Source: Prevotellaceae bacterium HUN156 (GTDB lineage Bacteria; Bacteroidota; Bacteroidia; Bacteroidales; Bacteroidaceae). Taken from it: a stretch of 64,000 bases of DNA. Position numbers and translations under genes: made by a program. Under the pieces are notes generated by a model that saw nothing but the letters and a program-made list of their open reading frames with translations, was not told where the DNA came from and did not search any database. Below are positions 32,587-43,051 of this stretch, piece by piece (position 1 is the stretch's first letter; each line of letters starts with the position of its first letter). The stretch spans positions 117,433 through 181,432 of the forward strand of contig FPIT01000006.1 in NCBI GenBank assembly GCA_900119285.1, given 5' to 3'.

Positions 32587-34158
32587 TTATCGGCTACGAC
32601 GGCTGCCAGCTTTAGACATCGCTTGAGAGAATTTCAAAGCACTATCATTCAATGGGTCTATGTCCAATATCTTATCGGCATAGACCATTGCTGTTTTATA
32701 ATCAGCTTTAGCATAAGCATAATAGCCCATCATATATCTATATGCCATCACCAATCGTGACGCATTAGCCCCCGTTGGCGCCTCGCCATCTGCCGTCAAA
32801 AGGCGTTCATAGAGATTGATGGCAGGAATACCAACACCAGACTCTGCCGTTGGGTCTATCTTGAAATAGATACTAAATATTCGTACTGCAGCAAACGTAA
32901 CAGCGTTACCTTTCATCTTAACATTTGCAATAGCATCTTCCAGAATTTTATCAGCCTTCATCAGAGTAGCCACTTTCTCCTGTCCATTCTGTTCTGCAGA
33001 CCAATCTATGTAGATATTGGCAAGCGTATAGTTCATCATATCATCAAGTTTTCCCTCTGCACGACGCTTTGCAATGAATTCTGAATAAAAATCAATTGCT
33101 TGCTGATAGTCGCCCATATCAGTATAATCCTTTACCCTGGCCTGCATACATTGATTGATGTAGGTATTCGTTGCATTTCTATCGTTTTCCGACAAATGAG
33201 GTTTGGCAAGGATTTCATCATAAAGAGCCATTGCCGCATCAAATTTCTTCATACCAGCCAATGCCGCAGCATAGTTGATTGTATCACGAATCTCAAGAAT
33301 AGAATTCTCAGAAGCTTTCAAATTATCAAAAGCAGTAATAGCCTCAGCATATTTCTTCAAAGGTATTAATGAGCGGAAATAGAATCTGTTTAAGGCAAGA
33401 CTTCGAGGAAAATATTTCAGTCCTTCTTCTGCTTGCAAGTTACACTCATCATTTTGTCCAGAATAGAAAAGACTCATAACATAGGTTTCCATATCACCCT
33501 GTGTCATTTGCGATTTATCAATCTTTCCGTAATATTCAGCAACTTGTGCACGATATTCATTTCCTTTTACGTCAATCTTATCATAAATACGGGCTATATA
33601 GAGGTTAACAGGGAAAGCTGGATTTATCTTCTTAAATTCTTCCAACTTGGCGACTGCAGCGTTCAAATCTGTTCGGGCCAGAATCGTGGCATTAGCCAAG
33701 CACAGAGACGAATCATTCGGATTCTGTTGTTCTCCTCGATGCAACCACTTCAGGCCTTCATCCGTTTGACCATCATAGTCCAAGATGTCGCATGCAGTAA
33801 CGTAAGCTTCTCCGTACTTAGGGTCTATTGATAATGCACGACGGATATACTTGAAAGCCATTGTCGTATCATTCCTATGAAACTGTCGAATCTTATGGAA
33901 CATGTCTTTATATTTATCCGACTCTTCATTATAATTATAGTATGACTTCGCAATACGAGTAGCCATATATGCAGTTTTACGTTTCTCAAAGGCATCCTCA
34001 ACGATACGATCAACGATATTAGTCTGAGTATATACACGGATAATCGTATCGACAGCAGCTGCCAAAGCACGTTCATCGTTTTGTGCTTTAACAGGCATTA
34101 CTGCGATCAACATCAGTACCATGCACATTACATATCTGATTCTATGATTCATCTTCAT
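32587..34158 (-). CDS. TPR-repeat protein, last gene of the pilus-like operon
   Basis: About 523 residues from MKMNHRIRYVMCMVLM (alternatives 34152 and 34203). A signal peptide to about PVKA-Q is followed throughout by TPR-like helical pairs (for example DTTMAFKYIRRALSIDPKYG, YKTAMVYADKILDIDPLNDS), ending in a basic SRRSR. Likely periplasmic scaffold for an envelope complex. It starts within about 25 bp of the upstream outer-membrane protein gene. Confidence 0.75.
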   Translation of the reverse strand: MKMNHRIRYVMCMVLMLIAVMPVKAQNDERALAAAVDTIIRVYTQTNIVDRIVEDAFEKRKTAYMATRIAKSYYNYNEESDKYKDMFHKIRQFHRNDTTMAFKYIRRALSIDPKYGEAYVTACDILDYDGQTDEGLKWLHRGEQQNPNDSSLCLANATILARTDLNAAVAKLEEFKKINPAFPVNLYIARIYDKIDVKGNEYRAQVAEYYGKIDKSQMTQGDMETYVMSLFYSGQNDECNLQAEEGLKYFPRSLALNRFYFRSLIPLKKYAEAITAFDNLKASENSILEIRDTINYAAALAGMKKFDAAMALYDEILAKPHLSENDRNATNTYINQCMQARVKDYTDMGDYQQAIDFYSEFIAKRRAEGKLDDMMNYTLANIYIDWSAEQNGQEKVATLMKADKILEDAIANVKMKGNAVTFAAVRIFSIYFKIDPTAESGVGIPAINLYERLLTADGEAPTGANASRLVMAYRYMMGYYAYAKADYKTAMVYADKILDIDPLNDSALKFSQAMSKAGSRRSR

Positions 34159-34180
34159 ATCACACATCCCTTTTATCCAT

Positions 34181-36295
34181 TTAGAAACTATACTGTGCAC
34201 CAAGATTGAAAGTATTTATCAGTTTCAACTTAGTAAATTCAATACCAGGCATCTTTGTGGTACCCAACATATAGAGTGTTGGTATGAATACTGCACTTAT
34301 CCTATTTGTAATACGATATTCCATTTTCAGCCCCAGATGAGCACCTATGCCAAAGCCCACCTTACTTGCTTCTTTAGGCTCTACCGCATGATTCAGCATC
34401 AGTCGTTCCAGATTTGACAATTGTTGCGTGTACTTCATCACATAGACGAATGTCGGTCCACCAAAAGCATAGAGGCGGAACTTCTGGGGTTGGTAATGCA
34501 TAGTGAGATAATTGAGATCTGCCATGCCACTTGTCGTAATAAGGAAGAATGAATACTTATGATTTATTAGTCCATTACGCTCTACTGGAGCATTTCCTGC
34601 CTCAGGATAATCCATATTGTAATCAATATATGGTGTCAAGTTCAAACGCTGGAAGTTAACAAACTCCACTCCTACGCGAGCACTCTTTAGCCTGTCAAAA
34701 CTATATTCGCCATATACCATTCCGTTGTATCCTATTCCAGTACCAGACGTAGAACCACGTTCTGTCTGCAAGAAGTGTGTACCTCCAGCAAGTCCAACTT
34801 TTATCTTACGCAACCGGTCATTAACGAATTCTTCCTCATAACTATGTTCATAGTATCGTTGGTCATCACGGAGTTCTACTGCCATACCCAAATTTACTGA
34901 GATATAGTTATCTGAATAACGTTTTACCCATTCGACATTAGTATATGGAATTTTATAATCGTTATGCATAAAGCGTGGCTCCACAAACACTTTCATTCCT
35001 GGTGTCATCTGATACCACAGGTTAATACCACCACCCCATCCTATTGTACTACAACTCAACACCTCAGCCTGCGACTTGAGTAACCATCCAAGTTCTACAC
35101 CACCCACCAAATAGAAACCCAGAGGCGCATCCCAATAGAAATTCTTTAAGAATCCCAATGGGTTAAACATTGCCTCAAAACGGCCGCCAAGGGTCACATT
35201 GTGCATATCTAACTGGTAGACAGTCTTTGAATTCTGACCTAAGACATCTTGTGTTTCTTTTCTCCAAACATTCGCTCTTGAATAGATGCTTCCTCTGAAT
35301 CCAGCAACAGGAGACAACCATCTACCTGCCGTCAGCATTACTTCCGAGCCCAGTGTCTTGCTCATGCTTAGATTAGGTTGATCCTGCATCATGGCTGCAC
35401 CAGTAGACAATTGTACGAACCAAGGCTGTTGCCATTTCTCCATCAGCGAGTCAACAGACATTCTGTTACGAGCGCTCTGCGTTCCAAGCAATCTGCGTTT
35501 CGACTCTGGCGACAAATTATTATTGATATAATACACAAAGTTTACATTTGCACCATAGAAGATGTCGGCTTTACGCCAATTTCGATTACCACTGACATCC
35601 ATTTTATCACCGCCGATTCCCACATATGGTTCTATGCTCATATACGCCTTCGGTCCTGTGAAGAAACGGAACTGTAAGCCAAAGTGTCCCTCAAAAGACA
35701 TTCCACTATCATCCAATTGCATCTTCGAGTACTGTGCACCCACGCCTAATATGGTAGACAAGCTCATCAATCGAGTCGGATTAAAGCCCGACATATACGA
35801 AGACAAATTATAGAGATGTTCTACTTTCAGCCCATATTTAGTCAATGTCAATTCTTTATATTGCTGATGTCCCCATGCACTATGAAACATTGCACGAACA
35901 GCATGCAAATGATTAAGATCCTTTCCTACGCCCAATTGAACATAACGCATCAGGGAAATTTTATAATCATTTGTTGGCGGATTAATCTGTTCCAATCCAA
36001 CGCCGCCCTGAACATACAGATTTCGCAGCCATTTAGGAGTATTCAGAAATGTTTCACCCACTGGCACATAGCGACCTTCCATAACATCGTTGATAGCATT
36101 ATAGCCATCAACCACCAAGTCGCGAGCCACATGTGTATTTCCTTGAGTGGCCGTTCCATTCTCATCTTCCTCCGTATCTTCTCCATAGCGAGTAGTATCA
36201 GCTGGAATGGCCAGCGATGACATTACCACGGGCTTCGCCATGCTCTGCCCTATCGCCATCATAGCTAACAACAGGAGTATCGTCAGTCGTCTCAT
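34181..36295 (-). CDS. Large outer-membrane beta-barrel protein
   Basis: 704 residues with a signal peptide (to about SMAK). Two barrel-like halves: about 80-480 and 490-704, rich in alternating aromatic strands and ending INTFNLGAQYSF, the usual terminal strand. No TonB box or plug is seen. Overlaps the OmpA-like gene by 4 bp (ATGA), showing tight coupling. A candidate outer-membrane partner or channel for the pilus-like subunits encoded upstream; this role is inferred from position. Confidence 0.75.
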   Translation of the reverse strand: MRRLTILLLLAMMAIGQSMAKPVVMSSLAIPADTTRYGEDTEEDENGTATQGNTHVARDLVVDGYNAINDVMEGRYVPVGETFLNTPKWLRNLYVQGGVGLEQINPPTNDYKISLMRYVQLGVGKDLNHLHAVRAMFHSAWGHQQYKELTLTKYGLKVEHLYNLSSYMSGFNPTRLMSLSTILGVGAQYSKMQLDDSGMSFEGHFGLQFRFFTGPKAYMSIEPYVGIGGDKMDVSGNRNWRKADIFYGANVNFVYYINNNLSPESKRRLLGTQSARNRMSVDSLMEKWQQPWFVQLSTGAAMMQDQPNLSMSKTLGSEVMLTAGRWLSPVAGFRGSIYSRANVWRKETQDVLGQNSKTVYQLDMHNVTLGGRFEAMFNPLGFLKNFYWDAPLGFYLVGGVELGWLLKSQAEVLSCSTIGWGGGINLWYQMTPGMKVFVEPRFMHNDYKIPYTNVEWVKRYSDNYISVNLGMAVELRDDQRYYEHSYEEEFVNDRLRKIKVGLAGGTHFLQTERGSTSGTGIGYNGMVYGEYSFDRLKSARVGVEFVNFQRLNLTPYIDYNMDYPEAGNAPVERNGLINHKYSFFLITTSGMADLNYLTMHYQPQKFRLYAFGGPTFVYVMKYTQQLSNLERLMLNHAVEPKEASKVGFGIGAHLGLKMEYRITNRISAVFIPTLYMLGTTKMPGIEFTKLKLINTFNLGAQYSF

Positions 36296-39018
36296 GCCTT
36301 TGTCTCCTCCTTTCCTTCATTGTCGGAGTCCCCATCAGAGGCATCAGACTTCTCATTTTCATTAGGTTCACTTACATCACTTTTCTCTGCATCGCGTTTT
36401 TTCAGCAGTTTGAACATCTCACGATATAACTCGCGATTTTTCAATTTATACTTATATACTTTGCGCAATTCCTCATTGACATGACTCTCATTATGATAAT
36501 AGCGGAGATATGTCTTTGTTGCATCTAAATCGAAACAATGCTGGAAATAACCCAGATACTGTGGAATACCCTTGAACCTATCCACATCAACCACTGATGA
36601 AGTCTTATTTCTGTGAGAGCTAACAGATTCAGGAGCAAAAGGAGGCTCCTCATCATTATGTTCTTTTTTATATTGCAACAACTTCTGTTTATACTCCTCT
36701 AAAGCTTTTGCCTTTTCAGGATCATCCCACTGGTCTGCTTGATATTGCTCCAATTTCTCAGGACTCCAACGATAGAATTGTCCATCACTTTCTTCCTCAC
36801 TATCTTCTTCCCCATATGAAGTCAGAGGATCTTCGCTCTTGTTTGTGTGCAGATTAATGGCAGCCAAAATTCCTTTCAGATACCATTTGCGTGGATTATT
36901 ATCATCCATCTTATTGATCCATTGCATGGCATGGTCACGCTGTCCCCATTCCTCAATCTCCGTATAAAGGATAGCTTTATTTTCATCACTCATAGCCAGC
37001 ACAGCACTTTTAGCGCGCTGATAGTCTGCTTCTTCCTTGGCAGTACGATTACCTTTGAAGTGCAACTTCTTCAAGTTAATAAGGTTCTCCAACTGTTCCG
37101 TACCTTCATCTTCAACCTTACAGTCTTTCAACCATTCTATAAGAAACAACGCTGTATCAACTTTTTGTTCCATATAGTAGCAAGCAGCCTGATTTGCAAC
37201 TATCTGTTGGCGATTAAACTTAATGTTACCACGTCCAGTCACATACTGATCTACATTGATACCATAGCCAGCTCCGACCTTTCCTCGACGTTTAAAGTCG
37301 ATAAATGGTTTGAGAATCTCCACGTTCGGTGTTCCACGCTTCATCTGCTGCATAGCCATCAGGTTACAGACATATGGCGATATCACGTTTTCCTTCTCAT
37401 AGTCAGGCATGCTCACTATCTCGCGATAGGCAATAGTAGTCAGCGTATCTATCTCTAAACTATCTTCCAGCAAGTCATACAGATTATAGAAGTCACCCGT
37501 AGAAAAGTGCTTAGTACCTTCCCAATAGTCTTTTCTGAAAGTGCGGAACGCTTGAACACACTCTTCAGGTTCCATCGGACGATTGTTCTGATACATATAT
37601 TTACAAGTCATCGCGCGCTGATTGTTCAGTATAGGAACGATATCATATTCATAGAAATTCAGTGTTTTAATCTGACTATAACGAGCCTGATCATCAGCTG
37701 TAGCCTCTATGATTTCCTCTATCTTCTCAGCCTGTAGCACTTTATCCATATCGCGCAATGCTTTGGCCACATCATTCCAAGTATGAACCTCAGTTGTTAT
37801 ACGCGGCGTAACAGCAACACGTCCCAACATATTCTTTGCCACACTGGCACGCTGGCGTGCAAGTTCCTCATTTACTTTCATCGAGCCGTCAGGCGATGCA
37901 CCACCCACAATAGTCAGTTCTACCAACGAGTTACCATACGATGCAATCTCCTTAACGAACTTATTCTGTACTACAGCGTTCAACGAGTCTTGAATCAGCT
38001 TGCTGGTACCAACCTCAAAGCGCAGGTCAATCTTTGTATTTTTCTTTTGGAACTGTGACTCCGCTTTTTCATAGAACTCCTGTGTCAGTTCTATGTCATG
38101 CAAGGCAGCAGTAAAGTCCAACATCTTAAACGGGCGACGCTTCAGGCACGTTCCCTCCAAGTCTTTACGGAAATAGGGATGATGAAAGTCTTCAAACACA
38201 TAGGTACATGGACCACGGAACGAGCGATCTTTCATTGTTGAGGGTTTCGGCCATACCAGCGTTGTATCCAACACAAAGCGCTTATCCTCTCGCAAGACGG
38301 CATTACGGCGATAATATCTTGCCAGTTTGTCGTTCTTGTCATAATCAAAAGCCATGCGTTTATTCTGCATATGGTGATACATATCACCCTCAAAGACCAA
38401 CGAAGCCAGATAGCCTAGCGTATCTTCCGTTTGACAATCCACTGCAAATGTCTGAATAATCAATCGTGAATCGGTGCGTGCCGTACCAGGTGCAAGTTCG
38501 ATATGCAAATTAAAACGTTCATTACCATCATCCGCATCATCAGTACTTACCACATTGATGTCCATCTGTCGTAATTCACCCGTAGCGACAACCGTCTTTG
38601 TCTGTTTTAGTTTCATGACGATGTCCTTATACTGTGTCTTATCCTTCTCAATATCCACCATCAGGACCTCACCATTCTCCTCATCAACAAAGATCAATGC
38701 CATTGATGCCATAGCATTCTTCTTGAACACACCACGCTTGGCACGAGCATCTATACTATATTCATTACGAATATTCGTCATCTCCACTTCGCGTTCAGCA
38801 TCATCCTTCACCTTGGCAAGTTGCAACTTGCGATAAGCCTCACGAGCCACCTTTTTATCCAAGACACCATACCACAACACATCAGGACCGTCCACTCGCT
38901 CACCAGCATCGTTAACGAACTTGATGTTACCTCTGACCTGCATAGTCTCAGAGCCTTCCTCTTGAGCCATCATCGTCAGGGGTAACAGAAGCAGCAGTAT
39001 TGCGAGTATTTTTCTCAT
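36292..39018 (-). CDS. Very large OmpA-like domain protein
   Basis: 908 residues with a signal peptide (to about MMAQ). The N-terminal 300 residues are of unknown fold. An OmpA-like peptidoglycan-binding domain lies near 331-400 (LRFEVGTSKL, VELTIVGGASPDGSMKVNEE, LARQRASVAKNML). The long helical, charged C-terminal half ends in an acidic tail (EKSDVSEPNENEKSDASDGD...). In Bacteroides pilus loci a smaller OmpA/DUF3868 protein sits at this position; this one is unusually long. Probably anchors the apparatus to peptidoglycan. Confidence 0.75.
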   Translation of the reverse strand: MRKILAILLLLLPLTMMAQEEGSETMQVRGNIKFVNDAGERVDGPDVLWYGVLDKKVAREAYRKLQLAKVKDDAEREVEMTNIRNEYSIDARAKRGVFKKNAMASMALIFVDEENGEVLMVDIEKDKTQYKDIVMKLKQTKTVVATGELRQMDINVVSTDDADDGNERFNLHIELAPGTARTDSRLIIQTFAVDCQTEDTLGYLASLVFEGDMYHHMQNKRMAFDYDKNDKLARYYRRNAVLREDKRFVLDTTLVWPKPSTMKDRSFRGPCTYVFEDFHHPYFRKDLEGTCLKRRPFKMLDFTAALHDIELTQEFYEKAESQFQKKNTKIDLRFEVGTSKLIQDSLNAVVQNKFVKEIASYGNSLVELTIVGGASPDGSMKVNEELARQRASVAKNMLGRVAVTPRITTEVHTWNDVAKALRDMDKVLQAEKIEEIIEATADDQARYSQIKTLNFYEYDIVPILNNQRAMTCKYMYQNNRPMEPEECVQAFRTFRKDYWEGTKHFSTGDFYNLYDLLEDSLEIDTLTTIAYREIVSMPDYEKENVISPYVCNLMAMQQMKRGTPNVEILKPFIDFKRRGKVGAGYGINVDQYVTGRGNIKFNRQQIVANQAACYYMEQKVDTALFLIEWLKDCKVEDEGTEQLENLINLKKLHFKGNRTAKEEADYQRAKSAVLAMSDENKAILYTEIEEWGQRDHAMQWINKMDDNNPRKWYLKGILAAINLHTNKSEDPLTSYGEEDSEEESDGQFYRWSPEKLEQYQADQWDDPEKAKALEEYKQKLLQYKKEHNDEEPPFAPESVSSHRNKTSSVVDVDRFKGIPQYLGYFQHCFDLDATKTYLRYYHNESHVNEELRKVYKYKLKNRELYREMFKLLKKRDAEKSDVSEPNENEKSDASDGDSDNEGKEETKA

Positions 39019-39043
39019 ATTCGTTCCTTATTATTGAGTATAA

Positions 39044-39604
39044 TTATCTCAGAATGTACGACACCGATATACCGACACGTGTAGGCAACAAATAGTAGCC
39101 AGTAGCATTAGAGCGTTGAACGCCATCGACAGCATAGTCTACATCATAATTATCCGTCATGAAATACTCCTTGCGAGTATAGAAGAATAATCCGAAGCCA
39201 CTATGAAAGTCAATGCTCAAGCGTTCTGTCAGATTCCATACATATCCGTAGGTAACACCCACACCAAATCCATAACCATCATATACCTTCCCTTTCCTTT
39301 TCACATCGAAAAGTGCAGCGATGCCACCGCCGCCCACAAACCACTTATTAATGGGACGTCCAGAAAACCAATAGCGATATTCTGGTTGAATGGCAGAAAT
39401 CTTAAAATCCTTTCCTAAAAGCCCTTTACTATACAAAGCATTAATACCAATAGAGCTACGATTGCCCGTTACAATCTCTAATCCCAGGCTTGGAGCCATC
39501 AGCATATCGCTAGTAGCTTCGGTATTCACCACCACCAACTGCGCCTTTGTCTCCATGCTGAAGATTAATAGCGATATAATAGCAATTAATAGTTCTTTCT
39601 TCAT
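39044..39604 (-). CDS. DUF3575-like outer-membrane protein, short
   Basis: 186 residues with a signal peptide (to about TKAQ). WFVGGGGIAALFDV and GYGFGVGVTYGYVWNLTERL match the DUF3575 strand pattern. It is a small eight-strand-type barrel. A second, longer DUF3575 protein heads the same operon (45854-47002). Confidence 0.75.
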   Translation of the reverse strand: MKKELLIAIISLLIFSMETKAQLVVVNTEATSDMLMAPSLGLEIVTGNRSSIGINALYSKGLLGKDFKISAIQPEYRYWFSGRPINKWFVGGGGIAALFDVKRKGKVYDGYGFGVGVTYGYVWNLTERLSIDFHSGFGLFFYTRKEYFMTDNYDVDYAVDGVQRSNATGYYLLPTRVGISVSYILR

Positions 39605-39627
39605 TGTTCAATTCCTTGTTTTAATAA

Positions 39628-39664
39628 CAATGACGGGGCCGATGGCCTTGCGGCCCCGTCATTG
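39628..39664 (-). terminator. Strong intra-operon hairpin after the third fimbrillin gene
   Basis: A 14-bp perfect stem: CAATGACGGGGCCG (39628-39641) and CGGCCCCGTCATTG (39651-39664), 9-nt loop, placed between two same-strand genes. There is no T tract, so it may act as partial terminator or 3' stabiliser, lowering expression of the export genes relative to the subunits. Confidence 0.65.
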
Positions 39665-39686
39665 CTCAGAAGGTCAACTCCATAGA

Positions 39687-41036
39687 TTAATCGGTTACAT
39701 CTATTGTGTCTTCTTCTTCATAGTCATCAAGCTGAGCAGTCATCTGTCCGCGAGTCTGATCCATAAAGAAGATATTGCCACCGACAGACACTCTAACTGT
39801 ATAAGATTTACCACTCTTCCATCCTCCCTTATCCTCAGGATCTGCAGGATCTGCCTCTGGAGCAGCCACCTCTATGGGCTGCAGCGTTGTATACAGATTC
39901 CCATAATTATCCCGCAGGAATACCTGCAATTTGATAGTAGACTTAGAGTGACTCTTGTATACAGGTGGTATCATGATGCAATCACCTACATCTATATAAT
40001 CATTGGTGTTAAGAACGTACTTATAATTTCCATTCACTTTCTCACCAATGCTTGAGTCATCAACATCACGTAGCCAGAAATGTCCGTTCACCACTACCTT
40101 TTCCTCTGGTTGTCCGTTTACAGTAACAGTCTTTGTTGGCAGATCATTCTTCAATTTCTGAGGCATATAATCGTCCATATTTAAGACGAAATTATAGTTA
40201 TTCCAGTTATTGATAAGCTCACCATTATCAAACTTTGCCAACGACACCTTCATGATATTGGGGAAGTCTGTAAAACTAATACTGTCTACATGCATTTCAC
40301 GTTCGCAATCCTCCTTTAACTTCACCTTAAACTTCAATCTGCTTGTCAGATGCTTGAAGTTATAATACGGTTTGTGGTCAGGAGTGACATTATCAACACC
40401 CACAGCTTCGAAATACTGCTGACTATATGCCTTCGCGTCAGTTTCAGGATCGATACTAGCATGAGGATCATCAGCAATAGCAGTAAAGACATCATCATTA
40501 CCATCAATAGGAATAAATGCCATAACTGCCGATTCAGACCTCACAATATAATCTGTTCGTGGGTGATAAGCTGCAAACTTGTATGCATACCAGTCCTTTT
40601 TGGGATAGTAGTGTCTCTCTTCTGGATTATCCCATGCGATATATCCCTCATTGTTTCCATTATTAAGAGATTCAACATGAGCACTTACGTTTTCCAGCCA
40701 TAGATTCAGAATTTGCCATAATGCAGTGTTGTATCCACCCATCTTAGGTTCTTGTGCATCTACCTCATTGATTTTCTTTGCACCAATACAATAGATACCC
40801 ATTGTCCCTGATTGGAATGCACCATTGACATTAGAAGAGCCTCTGGTCATTTCAACAGTAGCACTACCTCCGATACTGGCAAATTCTATAGGAACATCAC
40901 CCATCAAGTCATCACGAGTGACATTCTCTACATCCATATCTGGCACTACTGGTCTTTCCACTAACAAATCATCATTACTTGAGCAACCTGCCAGCAGAAA
41001 CATCATCATGCCATATACAAAATATCTTGTCTTCAT
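39687..41036 (-). CDS. Fimbrillin family lipoprotein
   Basis: 449 residues. Lipobox LLAGC (Cys18), then a short acidic stretch and VEMTRGSS (Arg65), the kind of basic site at which type V fimbrillin precursors are cut before assembly. Immunoglobulin-like beta strands follow. The C-terminus (YEEEDTIDVTD) lacks the WE-GG motif of the two other fimbrillins, which could make it a tip, anchor or terminal subunit. Third of three fimbrillin genes in the operon. Confidence 0.8.
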   Translation of the reverse strand: MKTRYFVYGMMMFLLAGCSSNDDLLVERPVVPDMDVENVTRDDLMGDVPIEFASIGGSATVEMTRGSSNVNGAFQSGTMGIYCIGAKKINEVDAQEPKMGGYNTALWQILNLWLENVSAHVESLNNGNNEGYIAWDNPEERHYYPKKDWYAYKFAAYHPRTDYIVRSESAVMAFIPIDGNDDVFTAIADDPHASIDPETDAKAYSQQYFEAVGVDNVTPDHKPYYNFKHLTSRLKFKVKLKEDCEREMHVDSISFTDFPNIMKVSLAKFDNGELINNWNNYNFVLNMDDYMPQKLKNDLPTKTVTVNGQPEEKVVVNGHFWLRDVDDSSIGEKVNGNYKYVLNTNDYIDVGDCIMIPPVYKSHSKSTIKLQVFLRDNYGNLYTTLQPIEVAAPEADPADPEDKGGWKSGKSYTVRVSVGGNIFFMDQTRGQMTAQLDDYEEEDTIDVTD

Positions 41037-41079
41037 GAATTCAAAGTATTAATTAGACCTTGTTGGATTCGTGAAGGGG

Positions 41080-41106
41080 CAGCAGCCCCCTATCGGGGTA
41101 CTGCTG
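41080..41106 (-). terminator. Intra-operon hairpin after the second fimbrillin gene
   Basis: CAGCAGCCCC (41080-41089) pairs with GGGG-ta-CTGCTG (41095-41106) in the gap between two fimbrillin genes. As with 39628-39664 it lacks a T run; partial termination or mRNA protection is inferred. Confidence 0.6.
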
Positions 41107-41130
41107 TCCTATACAATCAGAATAATTGAC

Positions 41131-42975
41131 TTACTCATCACCTGCGTCAAGGTCACCACCATCTTCCCAAGGCTCAGAAGTAGCTTCACCATTCAGTACC
41201 TCACCATCAGAGTAGAGGGTAATGGTTACATTGTAGTTCTTACCTGGCAAGAATTCGCCTAATGCTCTTGCACCACCAACAATCGTATAATTGTTAACCT
41301 TAATTGCTTCAGTAGTCTTTTCTACTTCAACAGCCTGACTTGCAGTCTGCTTCTTCCAATACTTATAAGTAACTTTTACCTGATAGCCACTATTAGCTGC
41401 ATCGTTAGAAGGAGCAACCAGCATTGGTTCACCAACCTTTGAAACAGCAGCAGTACCAGCAGCAGCGGGAACTTCAGCGGTATAGACGATCTGGTAGTAT
41501 TTACCATCAGCAGTATTGTGATAGAACATACCATCGTTAGCCTGAACTGTAGCAGCAGTCAATCCTGCATCATCAACATCTCCACCCTGAACTGCAGGGT
41601 CAAGTGCGCCATATGCAGTTGCATCCATTGCCGGCTGTTCAACAGCATCTGTATGTGCAGCAGCACCAGCAGAATAACCAGTCCAACCAAGGACAACGGG
41701 ATCTACATCAGCATTATCTTTGAATGGAACAAGGTCACTTGTTACACCAAGTGAAGTAGCCGTATAGTCACACTCATAATTCTTTGCTGTTGACTCAAAA
41801 GCAATACGATCTGTTTCATTATAAGTCAGGATATAACCGGTAACATAAGGATCTGTTGACGCATCCTTCAAGGCTTGAAGTGTAGTCTTATGTCCTGTAG
41901 GAAGCCCCGTCTCTGCGTCCTTTACATCACTATCATAAACATCCATAGTCAGCAGATCAGCACCGATGGTATAAGAATGATTACCAGCCATATCCACATA
42001 ACCTGCAGGATAATCAACATTAAGAGTTGCATTTGATCTAATGGGAACCATCTCAATAACTGCAGCATGGGCTACTTCTCTCTTGCGGCACTGTAACTGG
42101 AATGTGGCAAGATCGTCAGGATTAGCCCAACTCTTAGTATCGTCCCAAATAATACGATTAGCAGGTTCATCACCAGTATAAGCAACAATCAGTTCACCGG
42201 TAGACATAGACTGCAGAGTAATATTGGTAATCTGATAACCAGGCATCCAGTTTACATCTGTAGTTGGATTTGTTGCAGCTGTAGTGATATCTCTTGACTT
42301 TGCCTTAACCTTGAATGTCAAGCTGGTCAACAAGTGCTTAAAGCTCAGGTTAGGAACTACACCATTGCGGGCTGACTTTGCTGAATAGATATTAGCAGGA
42401 TTAGCATCAGCATACGCAGCATCTGAAGGAGCAGTTGTTGCAACCATGATATCCTGTGTACCATTGATTTCAAATGGAACTGTAATCTGAGTTGCAGTTG
42501 CATCATCATAGCCATTAAACACAGGAGTACCTGCCGTTGGGGTTTCACTATTATCTAAGCGATATCCCCAGAAATCATAAACTGCAGTAGCGTTAGGGGT
42601 CGCTGTAGTTGTAGGATAGTAAACAGCATCATTATCCAAAGCAATAACGGTTACGCCATCAGCAGTCATCTCTGCACCTTTGAAGATTGGAGTTTGACGA
42701 GCCAGATCCTCATAGGCACCCAACATAGTACCCTTTTCCAGCATCAGAACGCTGAATTTCTGACCAGCCCACTGTGCATTAGCAGCACCAGCTACATCAC
42801 CCACACGACCAGTACCACGAGAAACATCTACAGTTGGTGCAATACCAATTTCAATCTTTGCAGGAGCATTCTCGTCAAGCGCATTTTGACGCGCATTACC
42901 GATAACGTCATCAGACGAACAACTTGCGAACAGCGCTGCTGTTGCGGCAAGTGCTAAATAAAACTTTTTGTTCAT
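41131..42975 (-). CDS. Fimbrillin family lipoprotein, largest, likely main shaft subunit
   Basis: 614 residues, the longest of the three. Lipobox LFASC (Cys19), then VDVSRGTGRV (Arg53), a candidate cleavage site. The body is rich in Ala, Thr, Asp and Asn with the Mfa-like N-terminal signature LSFKHLLTSLTFKVKAKSRD. The C-terminus has EPWEDGGDLDAGDE. The composition and the hairpin behind the gene suggest the most abundant subunit, but this is inference. Confidence 0.85.
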   Translation of the reverse strand: MNKKFYLALAATAALFASCSSDDVIGNARQNALDENAPAKIEIGIAPTVDVSRGTGRVGDVAGAANAQWAGQKFSVLMLEKGTMLGAYEDLARQTPIFKGAEMTADGVTVIALDNDAVYYPTTTATPNATAVYDFWGYRLDNSETPTAGTPVFNGYDDATATQITVPFEINGTQDIMVATTAPSDAAYADANPANIYSAKSARNGVVPNLSFKHLLTSLTFKVKAKSRDITTAATNPTTDVNWMPGYQITNITLQSMSTGELIVAYTGDEPANRIIWDDTKSWANPDDLATFQLQCRKREVAHAAVIEMVPIRSNATLNVDYPAGYVDMAGNHSYTIGADLLTMDVYDSDVKDAETGLPTGHKTTLQALKDASTDPYVTGYILTYNETDRIAFESTAKNYECDYTATSLGVTSDLVPFKDNADVDPVVLGWTGYSAGAAAHTDAVEQPAMDATAYGALDPAVQGGDVDDAGLTAATVQANDGMFYHNTADGKYYQIVYTAEVPAAAGTAAVSKVGEPMLVAPSNDAANSGYQVKVTYKYWKKQTASQAVEVEKTTEAIKVNNYTIVGGARALGEFLPGKNYNVTITLYSDGEVLNGEATSEPWEDGGDLDAGDE

Positions 42976-43051
42976 AAGCTTTAAAATTAAGTTAATAAAT
43001 AAGGTAAATTCAAATTTGTTCTCGATTTCAATCTATATTTTATAATAAAGA

